A DNA stretch of 64,000 nt from Sulfuriroseicoccus oceanibius. GTDB lineage: Bacteria > Verrucomicrobiota > Verrucomicrobiia > Verrucomicrobiales > SLCJ01. Position numbers and translations under genes: made by a program. Numbering within the stretch: the first letter of the stretch is position 1; each line of letters starts with the position of its first letter. Below, one piece after another: positions 1-8,241 of this stretch. Below the pieces are notes generated by a model, which worked only from the letters and a program-made list of their open reading frames with translations, did no database searches and was not told where the DNA came from. The stretch is from positions 3,286,001 to 3,350,000 of the forward strand of contig NZ_CP066776.1 of assembly GCF_010681825.2 (NCBI RefSeq), in the 5' to 3' direction.

Positions 1-96
1 AGAACACGGATCATAGGGACGAAAGAACAGGACTAACAGGAAGACGAGCCATCCAGCATCCACATCACCTGCCCTCTGTCGATCTTCATCCCCCCG

Positions 97-117
97 AAAA
101 TCCGCACAAAAGCGGAT
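97..117 (-). terminator. weak intrinsic terminator after crcB
   Basis: Read on the minus strand, ATCCGC and GCGGAT arms (112-117 and 100-105) enclose a 6-nt loop and run into four T residues, just past the crcB stop codon. The stem is short and the T tract brief, so this is a modest candidate. I see nothing else recognisable in bases 1-135. Confidence 0.45.
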
Positions 118-135
118 CCCTCGACGAACCAACGG

Positions 136-525
136 TTAGTCCTTCAGCAGCGCCCCGCCAGCAGTGGCGCCGGCCCAGACGGAGAGCAAGCACAGAACCA
201 AGGACACGCCAATGTTAAGCAGCGCGGCGGGCCAGCCGTCCTCCCGGATCAACGCCAATGTCTGCAGGCTGAACGAGGAAAAGGTCGTGAAGCCTCCAAG
301 CACACCGACGAGGATTCCCTGCCGCACCGGAACTGGGAGCCACCCGTGACGGTCGACAATCAATAAGTGGGCGAGAAACCCAATGAGGAAGCTGCCCAGC
401 ACATTGCACACCATCGTCCCCCACGGGAACTCGGCTTTGATCCGCTGGTCGACCAACATCGACAGGCCATAACGAGACACACTTCCCAGCGCCCCGCCGA
501 CGGCAATCCAAAACACAGCTCCCAT
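136..525 (-). CDS. crcB: CrcB/Fluc fluoride channel
   Basis: A 129-aa, four-helix inner-membrane protein of the CrcB/Fluc family, which exports fluoride as an antiparallel homodimer. Seen here: the start MGAVFWIAVGGALGSVSRY, the conserved asparagine segment WGTMVCNVLGSFLIGF (about residues 36-51) and the signature GVLGGFTTFSSFS (about 75-87), whose TFSSF residues line the fluoride path in characterised members. Length is normal for a single-gene homodimeric Fluc. It lies 74 bp downstream of the anti-sigma gene on the same strand, with a weak ribosome site. I looked for a fluoride riboswitch in the short leader and did not find a convincing one. Confidence 0.93.
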   Translation of the reverse strand: MGAVFWIAVGGALGSVSRYGLSMLVDQRIKAEFPWGTMVCNVLGSFLIGFLAHLLIVDRHGWLPVPVRQGILVGVLGGFTTFSSFSLQTLALIREDGWPAALLNIGVSLVLCLLSVWAGATAGGALLKD

Positions 526-599
526 AACAAAGAATTAGAAGCCGCACTAAAACGTCACGCGCCGATCAGGTCAAGCCCGCTCCGGCAATCGTGCCGCTG

Positions 600-1589
600 T
601 CACAGCGCTGCAACTTCGCCAGCCGAGAACGTGCGCAGCATTGCGTCAGCCGACGGCACGTCCGATGAAAGCGCAAACAACATGACGGTACGGCCGCCTG
701 CGTTCCACGCCACGGTTTGCCAACGGTCATCGCAGCGCACCTGAACCGCTTCACGCTGGCACTTCGGCATCACGACTTTCTGACGGTCGAAAACCGCCAA
801 GTGCATTAACACACCGTCGATGCGGAAGCAGATCAAAGCGTAGCGCCCGACTTCAGGGGAATCGATTGTCTGGCAAACCACCAACTGGCTCTCCGCCAAT
901 CGTGACTGCAGCGCTTGGATCGTTTCCTCCGCCGTGGCCTCGCTGCGGTGAATGGAGATCAACTCCTGCTTGAGCAGGTCCGCAGGCTGGAGCCCGGCTG
1001 GAACCGCTTGCGGCCTCACATTGCGGGCGATCATCCCTTCCACTTCGTCGATAGCATCCGATTGCCAGTTCGCAAACACGGCATTCGCTCCACCAGCAAG
1101 CGGCGTCACCACCGGCTGGGACGGATTGTCCGCAACCTGCGGCGGTGCATCGTCATGAAGCATCTCGGTGACCGCGAAGGTACCAGCGACCAGAAGCACA
1201 GCAGCCGCGGCCATTTGCCACCACGAACGACCACTGCGGCTGACCGGAAGCTCAACAACTTCCGCGTCTCCGCCAGACGCCTCGGCACGACGCTGAACAT
1301 CGGCCATGGAAAGAATGCGATCCTTAAGACCGGCGGGTGCGCGCACTTCGGAGAGCGCGGCCGAAACCTGGGCATCGAACTTCTGTTCTTCAATGAACCA
1401 ATCACGCAGCGTTGGATCCTTGTCGAGATGACGCAAGGCTTCACCGATCAGCGGGTCTTCCCGGTCCATCCCGTTCGGACGTGCCGCACCCAAAATCGTC
1501 TTAAGATCCTCGTTGTTCATTTGCTCGCTACTGATTGCTTCGATGAGATCCACGATCCCCTCGGGTTTATTCCCATTTTGATCCGGCAT
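600..1589 (-). CDS. probable membrane-anchored anti-sigma factor
   Basis: A 329-aa protein with a soluble N-terminal region (about residues 1-135), one transmembrane segment near residues 138-156 (WWQMAAAAVLLVAGTFAVTE) and a C-terminal extracytoplasmic region. That topology and its position directly after an ECF sigma gene indicate an anti-sigma factor; I do not see a canonical zinc-binding HxxxCxxC anti-sigma motif, so the family is unassigned. The ATG at 1589 was chosen because GGAGGA lies just upstream, inside the last codons of the sigma gene, and the sigma stop codon is one base before this start. Translation of the pair is therefore probably coupled. A longer open frame to 1685 exists but would overlap the sigma gene. 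Confidence 0.7.
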   Translation of the reverse strand: MPDQNGNKPEGIVDLIEAISSEQMNNEDLKTILGAARPNGMDREDPLIGEALRHLDKDPTLRDWFIEEQKFDAQVSAALSEVRAPAGLKDRILSMADVQRRAEASGGDAEVVELPVSRSGRSWWQMAAAAVLLVAGTFAVTEMLHDDAPPQVADNPSQPVVTPLAGGANAVFANWQSDAIDEVEGMIARNVRPQAVPAGLQPADLLKQELISIHRSEATAEETIQALQSRLAESQLVVCQTIDSPEVGRYALICFRIDGVLMHLAVFDRQKVVMPKCQREAVQVRCDDRWQTVAWNAGGRTVMLFALSSDVPSADAMLRTFSAGEVAAL

Positions 1590-1590
1590 G

Positions 1591-2223
1591 TTAATGTCCT
1601 CCTCCCGAGCGCTTGCGCGGTTTTGGCATTGGCACCACGGCTCCGCCGGATTGTTGTTCGCGCTGGGCTGCCATTTGTTCGCCAAGTTTAGGATTGGCGA
1701 GAGCCTTGCGCAGCGCGGCTTTGGCCCGCGACAAGCGGCTCATCACCGTGCCGATAGGCAACTCCAGAATCTCCGCGATTTCACGATACGCATAGCCCTG
1801 CAAGTAAAATAAAGTCAGCGGAGCGCGGTGCGATTCGTCCAGTGTTGCCAATGCGTCCACCACCATCCGCGAGTCGACATCCTGAGACGGCGTGCGCTCA
1901 CCTCCATCTCCGTCAAAGGGCTCGGACTCCTCGGTAAAAACCAGCCGTTGGTCCTTCCGGCGGCGGCGCAGAAACTCGTGGTACAAGGTGGTAAACAACC
2001 ACGACTTCGCTTTCGCCGGGTCGCGCAGTTGGTTCCCCTTGGATGCAAACACCAGAAAGGTCTCCTGGGTAAGATCCGAAGCGTCGGACTGCGACTTCGC
2101 CAAGCTCAATGCAAAGCGGAAGAGATCCTCGTAGTATTGGTTCACCAGCGAATGAAACAACGCAGGATCGACTCCACTGGAGGTAGTCTCAGCTGATGAC
2201 TTGGATGAAGATGCTCGGCCCAT
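1591..2223 (-). CDS. ECF-type RNA polymerase sigma factor
   Basis: A sigma-70 family factor of the extracytoplasmic-function class. Region 2 is recognisable at LYHEFLRRRRK and SDASDLTQETFLVFASKG; region 4 follows after a short acidic linker as DALATLDESHRAPLTLFYLQ, then GYAYREIAEILELPIGTVMS with the recognition helix SRLSRAKAALRKAL. The ATG at 2223 gives 210 aa; a GTG at 2280, with a GGAG further upstream, would add 19 residues and cannot be excluded. It is translationally coupled to the downstream anti-sigma gene. Targets are unknown; the adjacent molybdenum and nitrate genes are not evidently part of its regulon. Confidence 0.88.
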   Translation of the reverse strand: MGRASSSKSSAETTSSGVDPALFHSLVNQYYEDLFRFALSLAKSQSDASDLTQETFLVFASKGNQLRDPAKAKSWLFTTLYHEFLRRRRKDQRLVFTEESEPFDGDGGERTPSQDVDSRMVVDALATLDESHRAPLTLFYLQGYAYREIAEILELPIGTVMSRLSRAKAALRKALANPKLGEQMAAQREQQSGGAVVPMPKPRKRSGGGH

Positions 2224-2310
2224 GATGATTGGAAGTGAGGGAGATGGCTGAAGCGGCTGCGCTATTCCAAAGAATTTCACCGTGATGAAAATTCTCCATC
2301 CTTCGGCACA

Positions 2311-2336
2311 CGAGCAACATACGTCATTCTTGCTCG
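2311..2336. promoter_or_regulatory. inverted repeat upstream of the sigma gene
   Basis: CGAGCAA and TTGCTCG form perfect 7-bp arms around a 12-nt spacer in the short gap between the moaE stop codon and the sigma factor start. It could be the end of the moa transcript (no T tract follows, which argues against an intrinsic terminator) or an operator for the sigma gene. The two cannot be told apart from sequence. Confidence 0.35.
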
Positions 2337-2349
2337 GGCGCGATGCGAA

Positions 2350-2829
2350 TCAATGCGCATGCGGTGCCCCACCGTCTTTATCCCCTTCATTCCGCGTCTT
2401 GCCACATCCTTCGCATCCGACCCAGGCGTCGCTGCCGTCTGCATAAAACTCTTCCTTCCAGATCGGCACGCGCGCTTTCACTTCGTCGATCACATAACGA
2501 CAAGCGGCAAAAGCAGCATCTCGATGGGCCGAAGCAACCGCCACGCACACCGCCATGTCCCCGATCTCCAATCGGCCGACCCGATGACAACAGCGCACGC
2601 GCACGCCCGGCCATTTTGCCTCGGCCTCGGCAATCACGGCAGCGCCCTCCTTTTTTGCCAGCGCGTCGTAAGCCGAATAACACAAGCCCACCACGTCGCG
2701 TCCCTGATGATGGTCACGCACCCACCCCTCAAACGAAACAAAGCCACCGCAGTCCGGCTCGGCTACCGCGAGCTTCAGTCCGTCGCTGTCAATAGGTTGG
2801 TTCGTGATTTCAAACATCTGCTCGTTCAT
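2350..2829 (-). CDS. moaE: molybdopterin synthase catalytic (large) subunit MoaE
   Basis: MoaE builds the dithiolene of molybdopterin from cyclic pyranopterin monophosphate, using sulfur carried on the C-terminal thiocarboxylate of MoaD. Family hallmarks seen: GGFVSFEGWVRDHHQG (about residues 28-43), CCHRVGRLEIGDMAVCVAVA (about 80-99), the lysine-bearing VPIWKEEFYADGSDAWVG (about 121-138) and the preceding DEVKAR. At 159 aa the length is normal. It starts 7 bp after the mobA-moaD fusion, so both molybdopterin synthase subunits would be made from adjacent coding regions. The short tail CEGCGKTRN resembles no domain I know. Confidence 0.93.
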   Translation of the reverse strand: MNEQMFEITNQPIDSDGLKLAVAEPDCGGFVSFEGWVRDHHQGRDVVGLCYSAYDALAKKEGAAVIAEAEAKWPGVRVRCCHRVGRLEIGDMAVCVAVASAHRDAAFAACRYVIDEVKARVPIWKEEFYADGSDAWVGCEGCGKTRNEGDKDGGAPHAH

Positions 2830-2836
2830 TTACGAA

Positions 2837-3676
2837 TTAGCCACCAGCAAAGGGCGGCATGAAGGCCACGTCCGCCCCTGCCACCAAAGGCGCATCCCAC
2901 GCCACAAATTCGTCGTCAATGGCTGCCCGGATCACTGAGGCATCCTGCTCCAGCCCCAGCTGTGCTTTGCGCTCGGAAAACAACTCGCCCACCGTCGTCG
3001 CACGGGTCGCCACACATTCCTCCGACCGCCCCGTCTCAGCTCCCAGCACCCCAAAATAACGAACGCGCACCTCGATCAGCGGAGCCGACACACGCCGCGC
3101 GATTTCCTCTGCCTCCTCTGGCGTGTTCGCATTGTCCAACGCCATGGGATCACGCGGGGCGAGCGCCTTCACCACCAGCCCTTCGGATTCCAACAATCGG
3201 CGGGCACACAGACGCTGGGAGTCCACTTCATCGCGCACCGCCTGTGCCGATGACGGCTCCCAAATGGCGCACAAAGGTTCCGGCCGACCATCGAACCGAC
3301 TGGCAAAAAACGTGACCGCCGCGGACGGCACGCGTTCCTCGAGAAGCTGCGCCACCGCCGTCTCACTGAGCAATGGCAAATCGCACGCGACCACCAGCCA
3401 CGCGCAATCCGGATGCGCTTGCTGTGCCGAGGCCAACGCGCCGAGCGGCCCAGCATCCCCGAACGCATCCCGCACCACCGCAGCTCCATCGACAGGACTC
3501 TCCTGACCATCACGCAGCGACAAATGCACTGGCACCCCGACCTTGCTCAAAATGGCACTCACCAACTCGATCTGGGTGAGTCCGTCGCGAAAAACCATCG
3601 CAGCCTTGTCCTGCCCCATGCGCTTCGATTTCCCGCCAGCCAGCAACAAGCCACGCACCGTCGGCTCGGCGCTCAC
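2837..3676 (-). CDS. MobA-MoaD fusion: molybdenum cofactor guanylyltransferase plus molybdopterin synthase sulfur carrier
   Basis: Two Moco enzymes in one 279-aa chain. Residues 8-198 are a MobA-type nucleotidyltransferase: the GTP-binding loop [19 protein letters not shown] (11-29), the metal-binding ACDLP (97-101) and the late [14 protein letters not shown]. MobA attaches GMP to make the bis-MGD form used by NapA. Residues about 200-279 are a MoaD ubiquitin-like sulfur carrier, beginning [16 protein letters not shown] and ending exactly in the required Gly-Gly (PPFAGG) directly before the stop codon. The reading frame is continuous across the junction. It overlaps moaC by 4 bp and precedes moaE by 7 bp. 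A free C-terminal Gly-Gly implies the carrier half can still be thiocarboxylated while tethered to MobA. Confidence 0.92.
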   Translation of the reverse strand: MSAEPTVRGLLLAGGKSKRMGQDKAAMVFRDGLTQIELVSAILSKVGVPVHLSLRDGQESPVDGAAVVRDAFGDAGPLGALASAQQAHPDCAWLVVACDLPLLSETAVAQLLEERVPSAAVTFFASRFDGRPEPLCAIWEPSSAQAVRDEVDSQRLCARRLLESEGLVVKALAPRDPMALDNANTPEEAEEIARRVSAPLIEVRVRYFGVLGAETGRSEECVATRATTVGELFSERKAQLGLEQDASVIRAAIDDEFVAWDAPLVAGADVAFMPPFAGG

Positions 3677-4155
3677 GCCTCCACCTCCCAGTCTCCCGAC
3701 TTACCGCCCGTCTTCGACAACAAACGCGTGCTCTCAATCACCATTCCTTTGTCCAAGGCCTTGCACATGTCGTAAATGGTCAGCGCCGCCACCGAGGCCC
3801 CGGTCAGAGCTTCCATCTCAACGCCAGTGCGCGCCGTGGTCGTGCATTCACACGCGATTACCACGCGGTCTCCCACCAGTTGTGCATCGATCCGACAACC
3901 GTCCAACGGCAAGGGATGGCAAAACGGAATCAGCTCGCTGGTTTTCTTCACCGCCTGGGTGCCGGCAATGATTGCGGTTTGCAGCACCGCGCCCTTCTTG
4001 GTCATGAGATCGCCCTCCGCCAGCGCGGCGGCGACGACCGGCCCGACTTTGACCCGCGCTTCGGCCACCGCCCTGCGCGCCGTGATTTCCTTGCCCGAGA
4101 CATCGACCATCCCGGGTTTTCCAGATTCATCCAAATGCGTCCAGTCAGCCATCAT
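3673..4155 (-). CDS. moaC: cyclic pyranopterin monophosphate synthase MoaC
   Basis: MoaC converts the MoaA product, 3',8-cyclo-7,8-dihydro-GTP, to cyclic pyranopterin monophosphate, the first stable Moco intermediate. The family pattern runs throughout the 160 aa: [56 protein letters not shown], the conserved [20 protein letters not shown] and [20 protein letters not shown], then KTGGKSGDW at the end. It overlaps the mobA-moaD gene by 4 bp and follows moeA by 12 bp, so the four Moco genes are a tight unit. Its partner moaA lies at the far end of the divergent nap operon. Confidence 0.96.
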   Translation of the reverse strand: MMADWTHLDESGKPGMVDVSGKEITARRAVAEARVKVGPVVAAALAEGDLMTKKGAVLQTAIIAGTQAVKKTSELIPFCHPLPLDGCRIDAQLVGDRVVIACECTTTARTGVEMEALTGASVAALTIYDMCKALDKGMVIESTRLLSKTGGKSGDWEVEA

Positions 4156-4167
4156 GCGGAGCCCTTT

Positions 4168-5400
4168 CTAACATGGGTAGAAATGAAGTCGAGTTCCGGC
4201 TGCAACAGATTCACCTGCAGCAGGTAATTCCACAAAACCAGCCAACCCACCGATCCCGGCAAAATCGCCTGAATTGCGCATCACCAAGGGAGCCACACGG
4301 TCCTCAGCAACGGCCGCCACCGGCTTGAGCAACCCGAAGTCCGGTAGCGGAGCGATCGGAGCGTCCAACTCACAGGTCGCAACCGCTGCCGGAGCCCCGC
4401 TCATCGCCGCCAACAACGGCCCGACATGCCGGCACAAACACGCCAGTACCGAAACCGGGTTGCCAGGCAATGCACAAAACAACGTGCTGCCACCATCCCA
4501 TACACCGAAGGGCTTGCCCGGACGCTGCCGCACCCCGTGAAACAAAGGCTCGCCACAACGGTCGCCCAATACAGACGGAACGTGATCCCGCCTCCCCATC
4601 GACACCCCGCCGGAAAACAACACCACATCCGCCAAGCCATCCAGCATCGCCACCAAGGACACCAGCTCCGCCCGCTCGTCCGCCACATGGTCGCAGCGGA
4701 TCAGCTTGGCCCCATGCTTGGTAGCGAAACCGGAGATCACCACGTCGTTCGACCGCCGGATCTGATGGGCCTCGGGTTGATCGCCGACCGCGACCAATTC
4801 ATCACCCGTGGAGACTACCGCCACGCGGATCTGGCGCGCCACGCGTACGTTTTCAATCCCGCACGACGCCAGGATCCCGAGCTCGGAGGGGCCAACCATC
4901 GCGCCCACATCGAGCAGCGTTGCACCAGCCGCCGCATCGGCACCGCACGGATGCACAAAGCGCCCGGGCTCCAAATCCGCCACCGAACCCGCATCCGCCA
5001 CCACCAGCCCACCTGCCGCCGGAATTCCGCCGACCAAGCGCTCGACCGGCACTACCACCGCCTCCGCTGGCGCCAATGGACAAACAGCGCCCGTCATCAC
5101 CTCAACAGCACAACCCGATGGCACACCCGCACGAGGTGCAGCCCCGGCCGCCTGAGTCCACACCAGCTGAAATTCCCGCAACCCGCTCCGCCAGTCGTCG
5201 GCCCGCACGACCACGCCGTCCATCATGACCCGATCGTACGGAGGCAGCGGACGGTCGGCTGCCACCGCTTGAGCCAACCGACGCCCCATTGCCTTGGCCA
5301 ACGGCACCGACTCATCGCGCTCGATCGCCGCTTCACGCCACCGCTCAACCCAGTGCTGCAATTGATCGTCTGCCTCGTCGATGGAAATCAGTGCGTGCAT
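4168..5400 (-). CDS. moeA: molybdopterin molybdotransferase MoeA
   Basis: MoeA inserts molybdate into adenylylated molybdopterin. Seen: the N-terminal DRPLPPYDRVMMDGVVVRAD (family PLPxxDxSxMDGYA region), the central DELVAVGDQPEAHQIRRSND, the MPT-binding VVLFSGGVSMGRRDHVP and the C-terminal LFCALPGNPVSVLACL. The 410-aa length is normal. The ATG at 5400 was preferred over the in-frame TTG two codons upstream. No mogA/moaB homologue for the preceding adenylylation step is visible in the window. It lies 22 bp after the Rrf2 regulator and 12 bp before moaC. Confidence 0.95.
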   Translation of the reverse strand: MHALISIDEADDQLQHWVERWREAAIERDESVPLAKAMGRRLAQAVAADRPLPPYDRVMMDGVVVRADDWRSGLREFQLVWTQAAGAAPRAGVPSGCAVEVMTGAVCPLAPAEAVVVPVERLVGGIPAAGGLVVADAGSVADLEPGRFVHPCGADAAAGATLLDVGAMVGPSELGILASCGIENVRVARQIRVAVVSTGDELVAVGDQPEAHQIRRSNDVVISGFATKHGAKLIRCDHVADERAELVSLVAMLDGLADVVLFSGGVSMGRRDHVPSVLGDRCGEPLFHGVRQRPGKPFGVWDGGSTLFCALPGNPVSVLACLCRHVGPLLAAMSGAPAAVATCELDAPIAPLPDFGLLKPVAAVAEDRVAPLVMRNSGDFAGIGGLAGFVELPAAGESVAAGTRLHFYPC

Positions 5401-5422
5401 CCACAAGGTCTACCAAATCATT

Positions 5423-5863
5423 TCAAGCCAGCCACTCTTCTTTGATCACATCCGGACGCATTTCACGGAACCCCTCAAAGTTCACCTCCTTCAGTTTGGT
5501 CACCATCATCTCGTGCAAATCGAGGATGTGCTGGTGCATCGCGCACGGAGGACCATTGCCACACCAAGATGCCCCCAACGGACACATCATCGGTTTCTCC
5601 ACCTGCCCAAACAAACTCACCACATCAAACAACGACAACTCCGCCGGTGGGTTCTTCAAACGGAACCCGCCACCGCGCCCTGGCGTGCCCACCACGATTC
5701 CCTCGGACGACAACGTGGTCATCAGCTTGCCCACCAGCGCGGTCGACAGCCCGCGCCGCTCGGCAATCTGCGAGGCGTTCAAACTGACGTCATCGGCATA
5801 CACCTCCGCCAAGCAGCTCACTGCGGAGACCGCCTTTTGCGCCATCTTTCCAATCGTCGTCAT
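5423..5863 (-). CDS. Rrf2-family transcription regulator with NsrR-like cysteine trio
   Basis: A 146-aa Rrf2-type winged-helix regulator. The DNA-binding part spans about residues 8-70: VSLNASQIAERRGLSTALVG is the helix-turn-helix and GRGGGFRLKN the wing. Residues C94, C101 and C107 (C-x6-C-x5-C) sit where NsrR, IscR and RirA carry the cysteines that hold an iron-sulfur cluster; the spacing is nearest to NsrR. NsrR senses nitric oxide, which fits a regulator placed between nitrate-reductase electron-transfer genes and Moco genes. By inference it controls the divergent nap/moa operons in response to NO or redox state; a direct target site was not proven. It follows the NrfD gene by 51 bp and precedes moeA by 22 bp. 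Confidence 0.85.
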   Translation of the reverse strand: MTTIGKMAQKAVSAVSCLAEVYADDVSLNASQIAERRGLSTALVGKLMTTLSSEGIVVGTPGRGGGFRLKNPPAELSLFDVVSLFGQVEKPMMCPLGASWCGNGPPCAMHQHILDLHEMMVTKLKEVNFEGFREMRPDVIKEEWLA

Positions 5864-5914
5864 GCGGGCACTATATGCGCTGATCCACGAACTACTGCCA
5901 ATTCTTCCTCAGCC

Positions 5915-7213
5915 TCACGCGGATTTCTTTCCACCTTCCTTGCGGATCGTCACCTGACCGGTGAAGATCGGGATCGCCACTTTCAGCAGCACGGTATACA
6001 CCAACATGCCCGCCGCCCAGATCCCGGCGGTCACTTTCCACTCCGTGGCGCTCGGCACGTATTCGACGATCTCATGCAGCGTCGATGGGATGAACCCTGG
6101 AATGATCAAGCCCATCCCTTTCTCAATCCATATCCCGACAAACGCCAACACACAGCCCGCATTGAGCCACTTCGCGTGACGGTAAACCTTCGGCCGCAAT
6201 AACAAGCCCGCGGCTACAACAGACATCGCAATCGACGTCCAGATCCATGGCACCAACGCGTCCTGCTCGCCATGCCCGAAATACAGGTATCCGCCAGCCT
6301 GGGCATGACTGCCTCCCGTGTAGAAAATCGTGAAGATCTCCGAGGCCGTCATCAGCAAGTTGATCAAGATGGTGACCCGCATGATCGCCACCAAGGTTCG
6401 AATGCTCCCCTCGCCCACCTGCATTGATGTCAGACGGCGGATCAACTGCAGCACCACGATGATGAACGCAGGGCCTGAGACAAAGGCGGACGTCAAAAAC
6501 TTCGGCGCAAGCAAGGATGTGTTCCAGAACGGCCGCCCACCCAGACCACAGTAGAGGAACGCGGTGACGGTGTGGATCGAGACCGCCCACACGATGCTGA
6601 TGAAGACAAATGGCACGTACCAGCGGGGATCCGGAGTTTCACCGAGAAAGCGCTTGTACAAAAGGTAGCCGCAGATGTGCAGGTTGAGCAGCAGGTACCC
6701 ATTGAGCACGATCACGTCCCACGTCAGCATCGAGATGGGAAAGTTGAACTTCCCGATCAACGGCAACATGTGCGTGAAACGATCGGGCCGCCCGAGGTCC
6801 GCTATCACAAACATCAAGCACATCACAATCGACGCAATCGCCAGCAACTCGCCGATGATCACCGTGTCGTGCATGTCCTTGTCATGGTACAAGTAAGCGG
6901 GGATCACCATCATCACGCCCCCCGCCGCCAGACCGACCATGAAGGTGAAGTTGGCAATGTAGAGCCCCCAGGACACGTGGTCGGTCATGTTGGTCACAAT
7001 CATGCCGTCGCGCACCTGGACCGCCCACGCGTTCGCCCCCACCAGCGCCACCGCAGTGAGCAAAATCATCCACCCGTAGAACATCCAACCACCATTCGTT
7101 GCCAGCCCAACAGCTCGCCACAAAAAGCGTGGATACGAGTAGTTCGGACGCTCGGTCGACAACGTCTCCCGATGCTCGACAGGGGACGAGGAGGCTTCTG
7201 CTGCGGAGTCCAT
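5915..7213 (-). CDS. NrfD/PsrC-type membrane subunit of a quinol dehydrogenase
   Basis: A 432-aa polytopic inner-membrane protein of the NrfD/PsrC family, which exchanges electrons between the quinone pool and an attached iron-sulfur subunit. About ten hydrophobic segments are visible between residues 40 and 415, with NrfD-like stretches VSWGLYIANFTFMVGLAAGG (about 80-99), LIGKFNFPISMLTWDVIVLN and VSIHTVTAFLYCGLGGRPFW. It follows the ferredoxin-like gene by 21 bp. Together with that gene and the tetraheme cytochrome it would form a quinol-oxidising module feeding periplasmic nitrate reductase; this module replaces napC or napGH, neither of which is present here. The partnership with NapA is inferred from gene order. 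Confidence 0.9.
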   Translation of the reverse strand: MDSAAEASSSPVEHRETLSTERPNYSYPRFLWRAVGLATNGGWMFYGWMILLTAVALVGANAWAVQVRDGMIVTNMTDHVSWGLYIANFTFMVGLAAGGVMMVIPAYLYHDKDMHDTVIIGELLAIASIVMCLMFVIADLGRPDRFTHMLPLIGKFNFPISMLTWDVIVLNGYLLLNLHICGYLLYKRFLGETPDPRWYVPFVFISIVWAVSIHTVTAFLYCGLGGRPFWNTSLLAPKFLTSAFVSGPAFIIVVLQLIRRLTSMQVGEGSIRTLVAIMRVTILINLLMTASEIFTIFYTGGSHAQAGGYLYFGHGEQDALVPWIWTSIAMSVVAAGLLLRPKVYRHAKWLNAGCVLAFVGIWIEKGMGLIIPGFIPSTLHEIVEYVPSATEWKVTAGIWAAGMLVYTVLLKVAIPIFTGQVTIRKEGGKKSA

Positions 7214-7234
7214 GGGGCTGATCGGTCGCGGTTT

Positions 7235-8221
7235 TTAGTTATCGAAGAAATAGAAAAAGTTCGGCTTGGTCCCGACCTCTTCCTTGAGCACAAACACACG
7301 CTTCTCGGCGAGCACGCGCCGGATCTCGGAGTTCGGATCGAGTAAGTTACCGAAGACACGCGCACCCGTCGGACACGCCTCCAAACATGCAGGCAGCTTC
7401 CCCTTGCGGGTGCGGTGCAAACAATAGGTGCACTTCTCCATCACCCCCTGGGGCCTCACCCGGTTGCTCAGGTACGCCTGGTCCGGATTGATCTCCTCGG
7501 CGGAAATCTCCGGCTTGGTCCAGTTGAAGCGCCGCGCATGGTACGGACAAGCGGCCTCACAATAGCGGCAGCCGATGCACCAGTTGTAATCCACCACCAC
7601 GATGCCGTCCTTTTCCTTCCACGTGGCTTCCACCGGACACACATCCACGCAGGGCGGGTTGTCGCACTGCTGGCATTGCACTGGCATGTAAAACTTATCA
7701 TCCTGCGGCACCGGATGATTGTAATCCGCCGTCCCCTGCTCCATGTCGATCGACCCCTTGGTCATCTCCAGCACACGGATGTAACTGGTGCGGGCCGCGC
7801 GGTCGTGGTTGTTCTCGACGTGACAGGCTTCGACACAACGCCGGCAGCCAATGCACACGCTGAGGTTCAGAGCATAGCCGAACTTCACGCCCTTCTGCGG
7901 TCGCACATCACTGATATTCACGTCCGCGCCGTAGTCGCGTTTGGTTTCATCCTCCAACCGCTGCATCACCGTCGCCAGTTGGTCGGCGTCCAATTCTCGG
8001 TAATGCCTTTGCAAAAACTCATCCACACTCAGCGTTTCCGACCACTCGGTCAGCGGCTTCAGGGCATAGGCAAAGGCAGCCAATCCGAGCGTCGCACCGC
8101 CGGCTTTCAAAACCGAGCGCCGCGACATCCCACTCCCGCCTCCGCATCCACAATTTCCTCCACATCCACCACCGCCCGCGGCGGGATCCTGTGGGTCTGA
8201 CGACTGCTGATCTTTCGACAT
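7235..8221 (-). CDS. NrfC/DmsB-like four-cluster iron-sulfur protein with Tat signal
   Basis: A 328-aa ferredoxin-like electron-transfer subunit. After a Tat motif (SRRSVLKAGG, residues 33-42) and hydrophobic stretch come four cysteine groups: CIGCRRCVEAC (123-133), QCQQCDNPPCVDVCP, CIGCRYCEAACP and CTYCLHRTRKGKLPACLEAC followed by P, the layout expected for four [4Fe-4S] clusters in NrfC, PsrB and related proteins. It probably docks on the NrfD-type protein encoded 21 bp downstream and sits on the periplasmic side. Odd feature: ahead of the twin-arginine lies a Gly/Cys stretch (GGGGCGGNCGCGGGSG, residues 16-31), unusual for a Tat signal n-region. It is preceded by the tetraheme cytochrome gene (20 bp). 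Confidence 0.92.
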   Translation of the reverse strand: MSKDQQSSDPQDPAAGGGGCGGNCGCGGGSGMSRRSVLKAGGATLGLAAFAYALKPLTEWSETLSVDEFLQRHYRELDADQLATVMQRLEDETKRDYGADVNISDVRPQKGVKFGYALNLSVCIGCRRCVEACHVENNHDRAARTSYIRVLEMTKGSIDMEQGTADYNHPVPQDDKFYMPVQCQQCDNPPCVDVCPVEATWKEKDGIVVVDYNWCIGCRYCEAACPYHARRFNWTKPEISAEEINPDQAYLSNRVRPQGVMEKCTYCLHRTRKGKLPACLEACPTGARVFGNLLDPNSEIRRVLAEKRVFVLKEEVGTKPNFFYFFDN

Positions 8222-8241
8222 AATAAATCTTGGCTCGGTTC

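Noticed and set aside
526-599. Fluoride riboswitch ahead of crcB
   Set aside because: The short leader lacks the conserved GATGG/CTGATGA-type elements of the crcB motif and is too short for the full aptamer.
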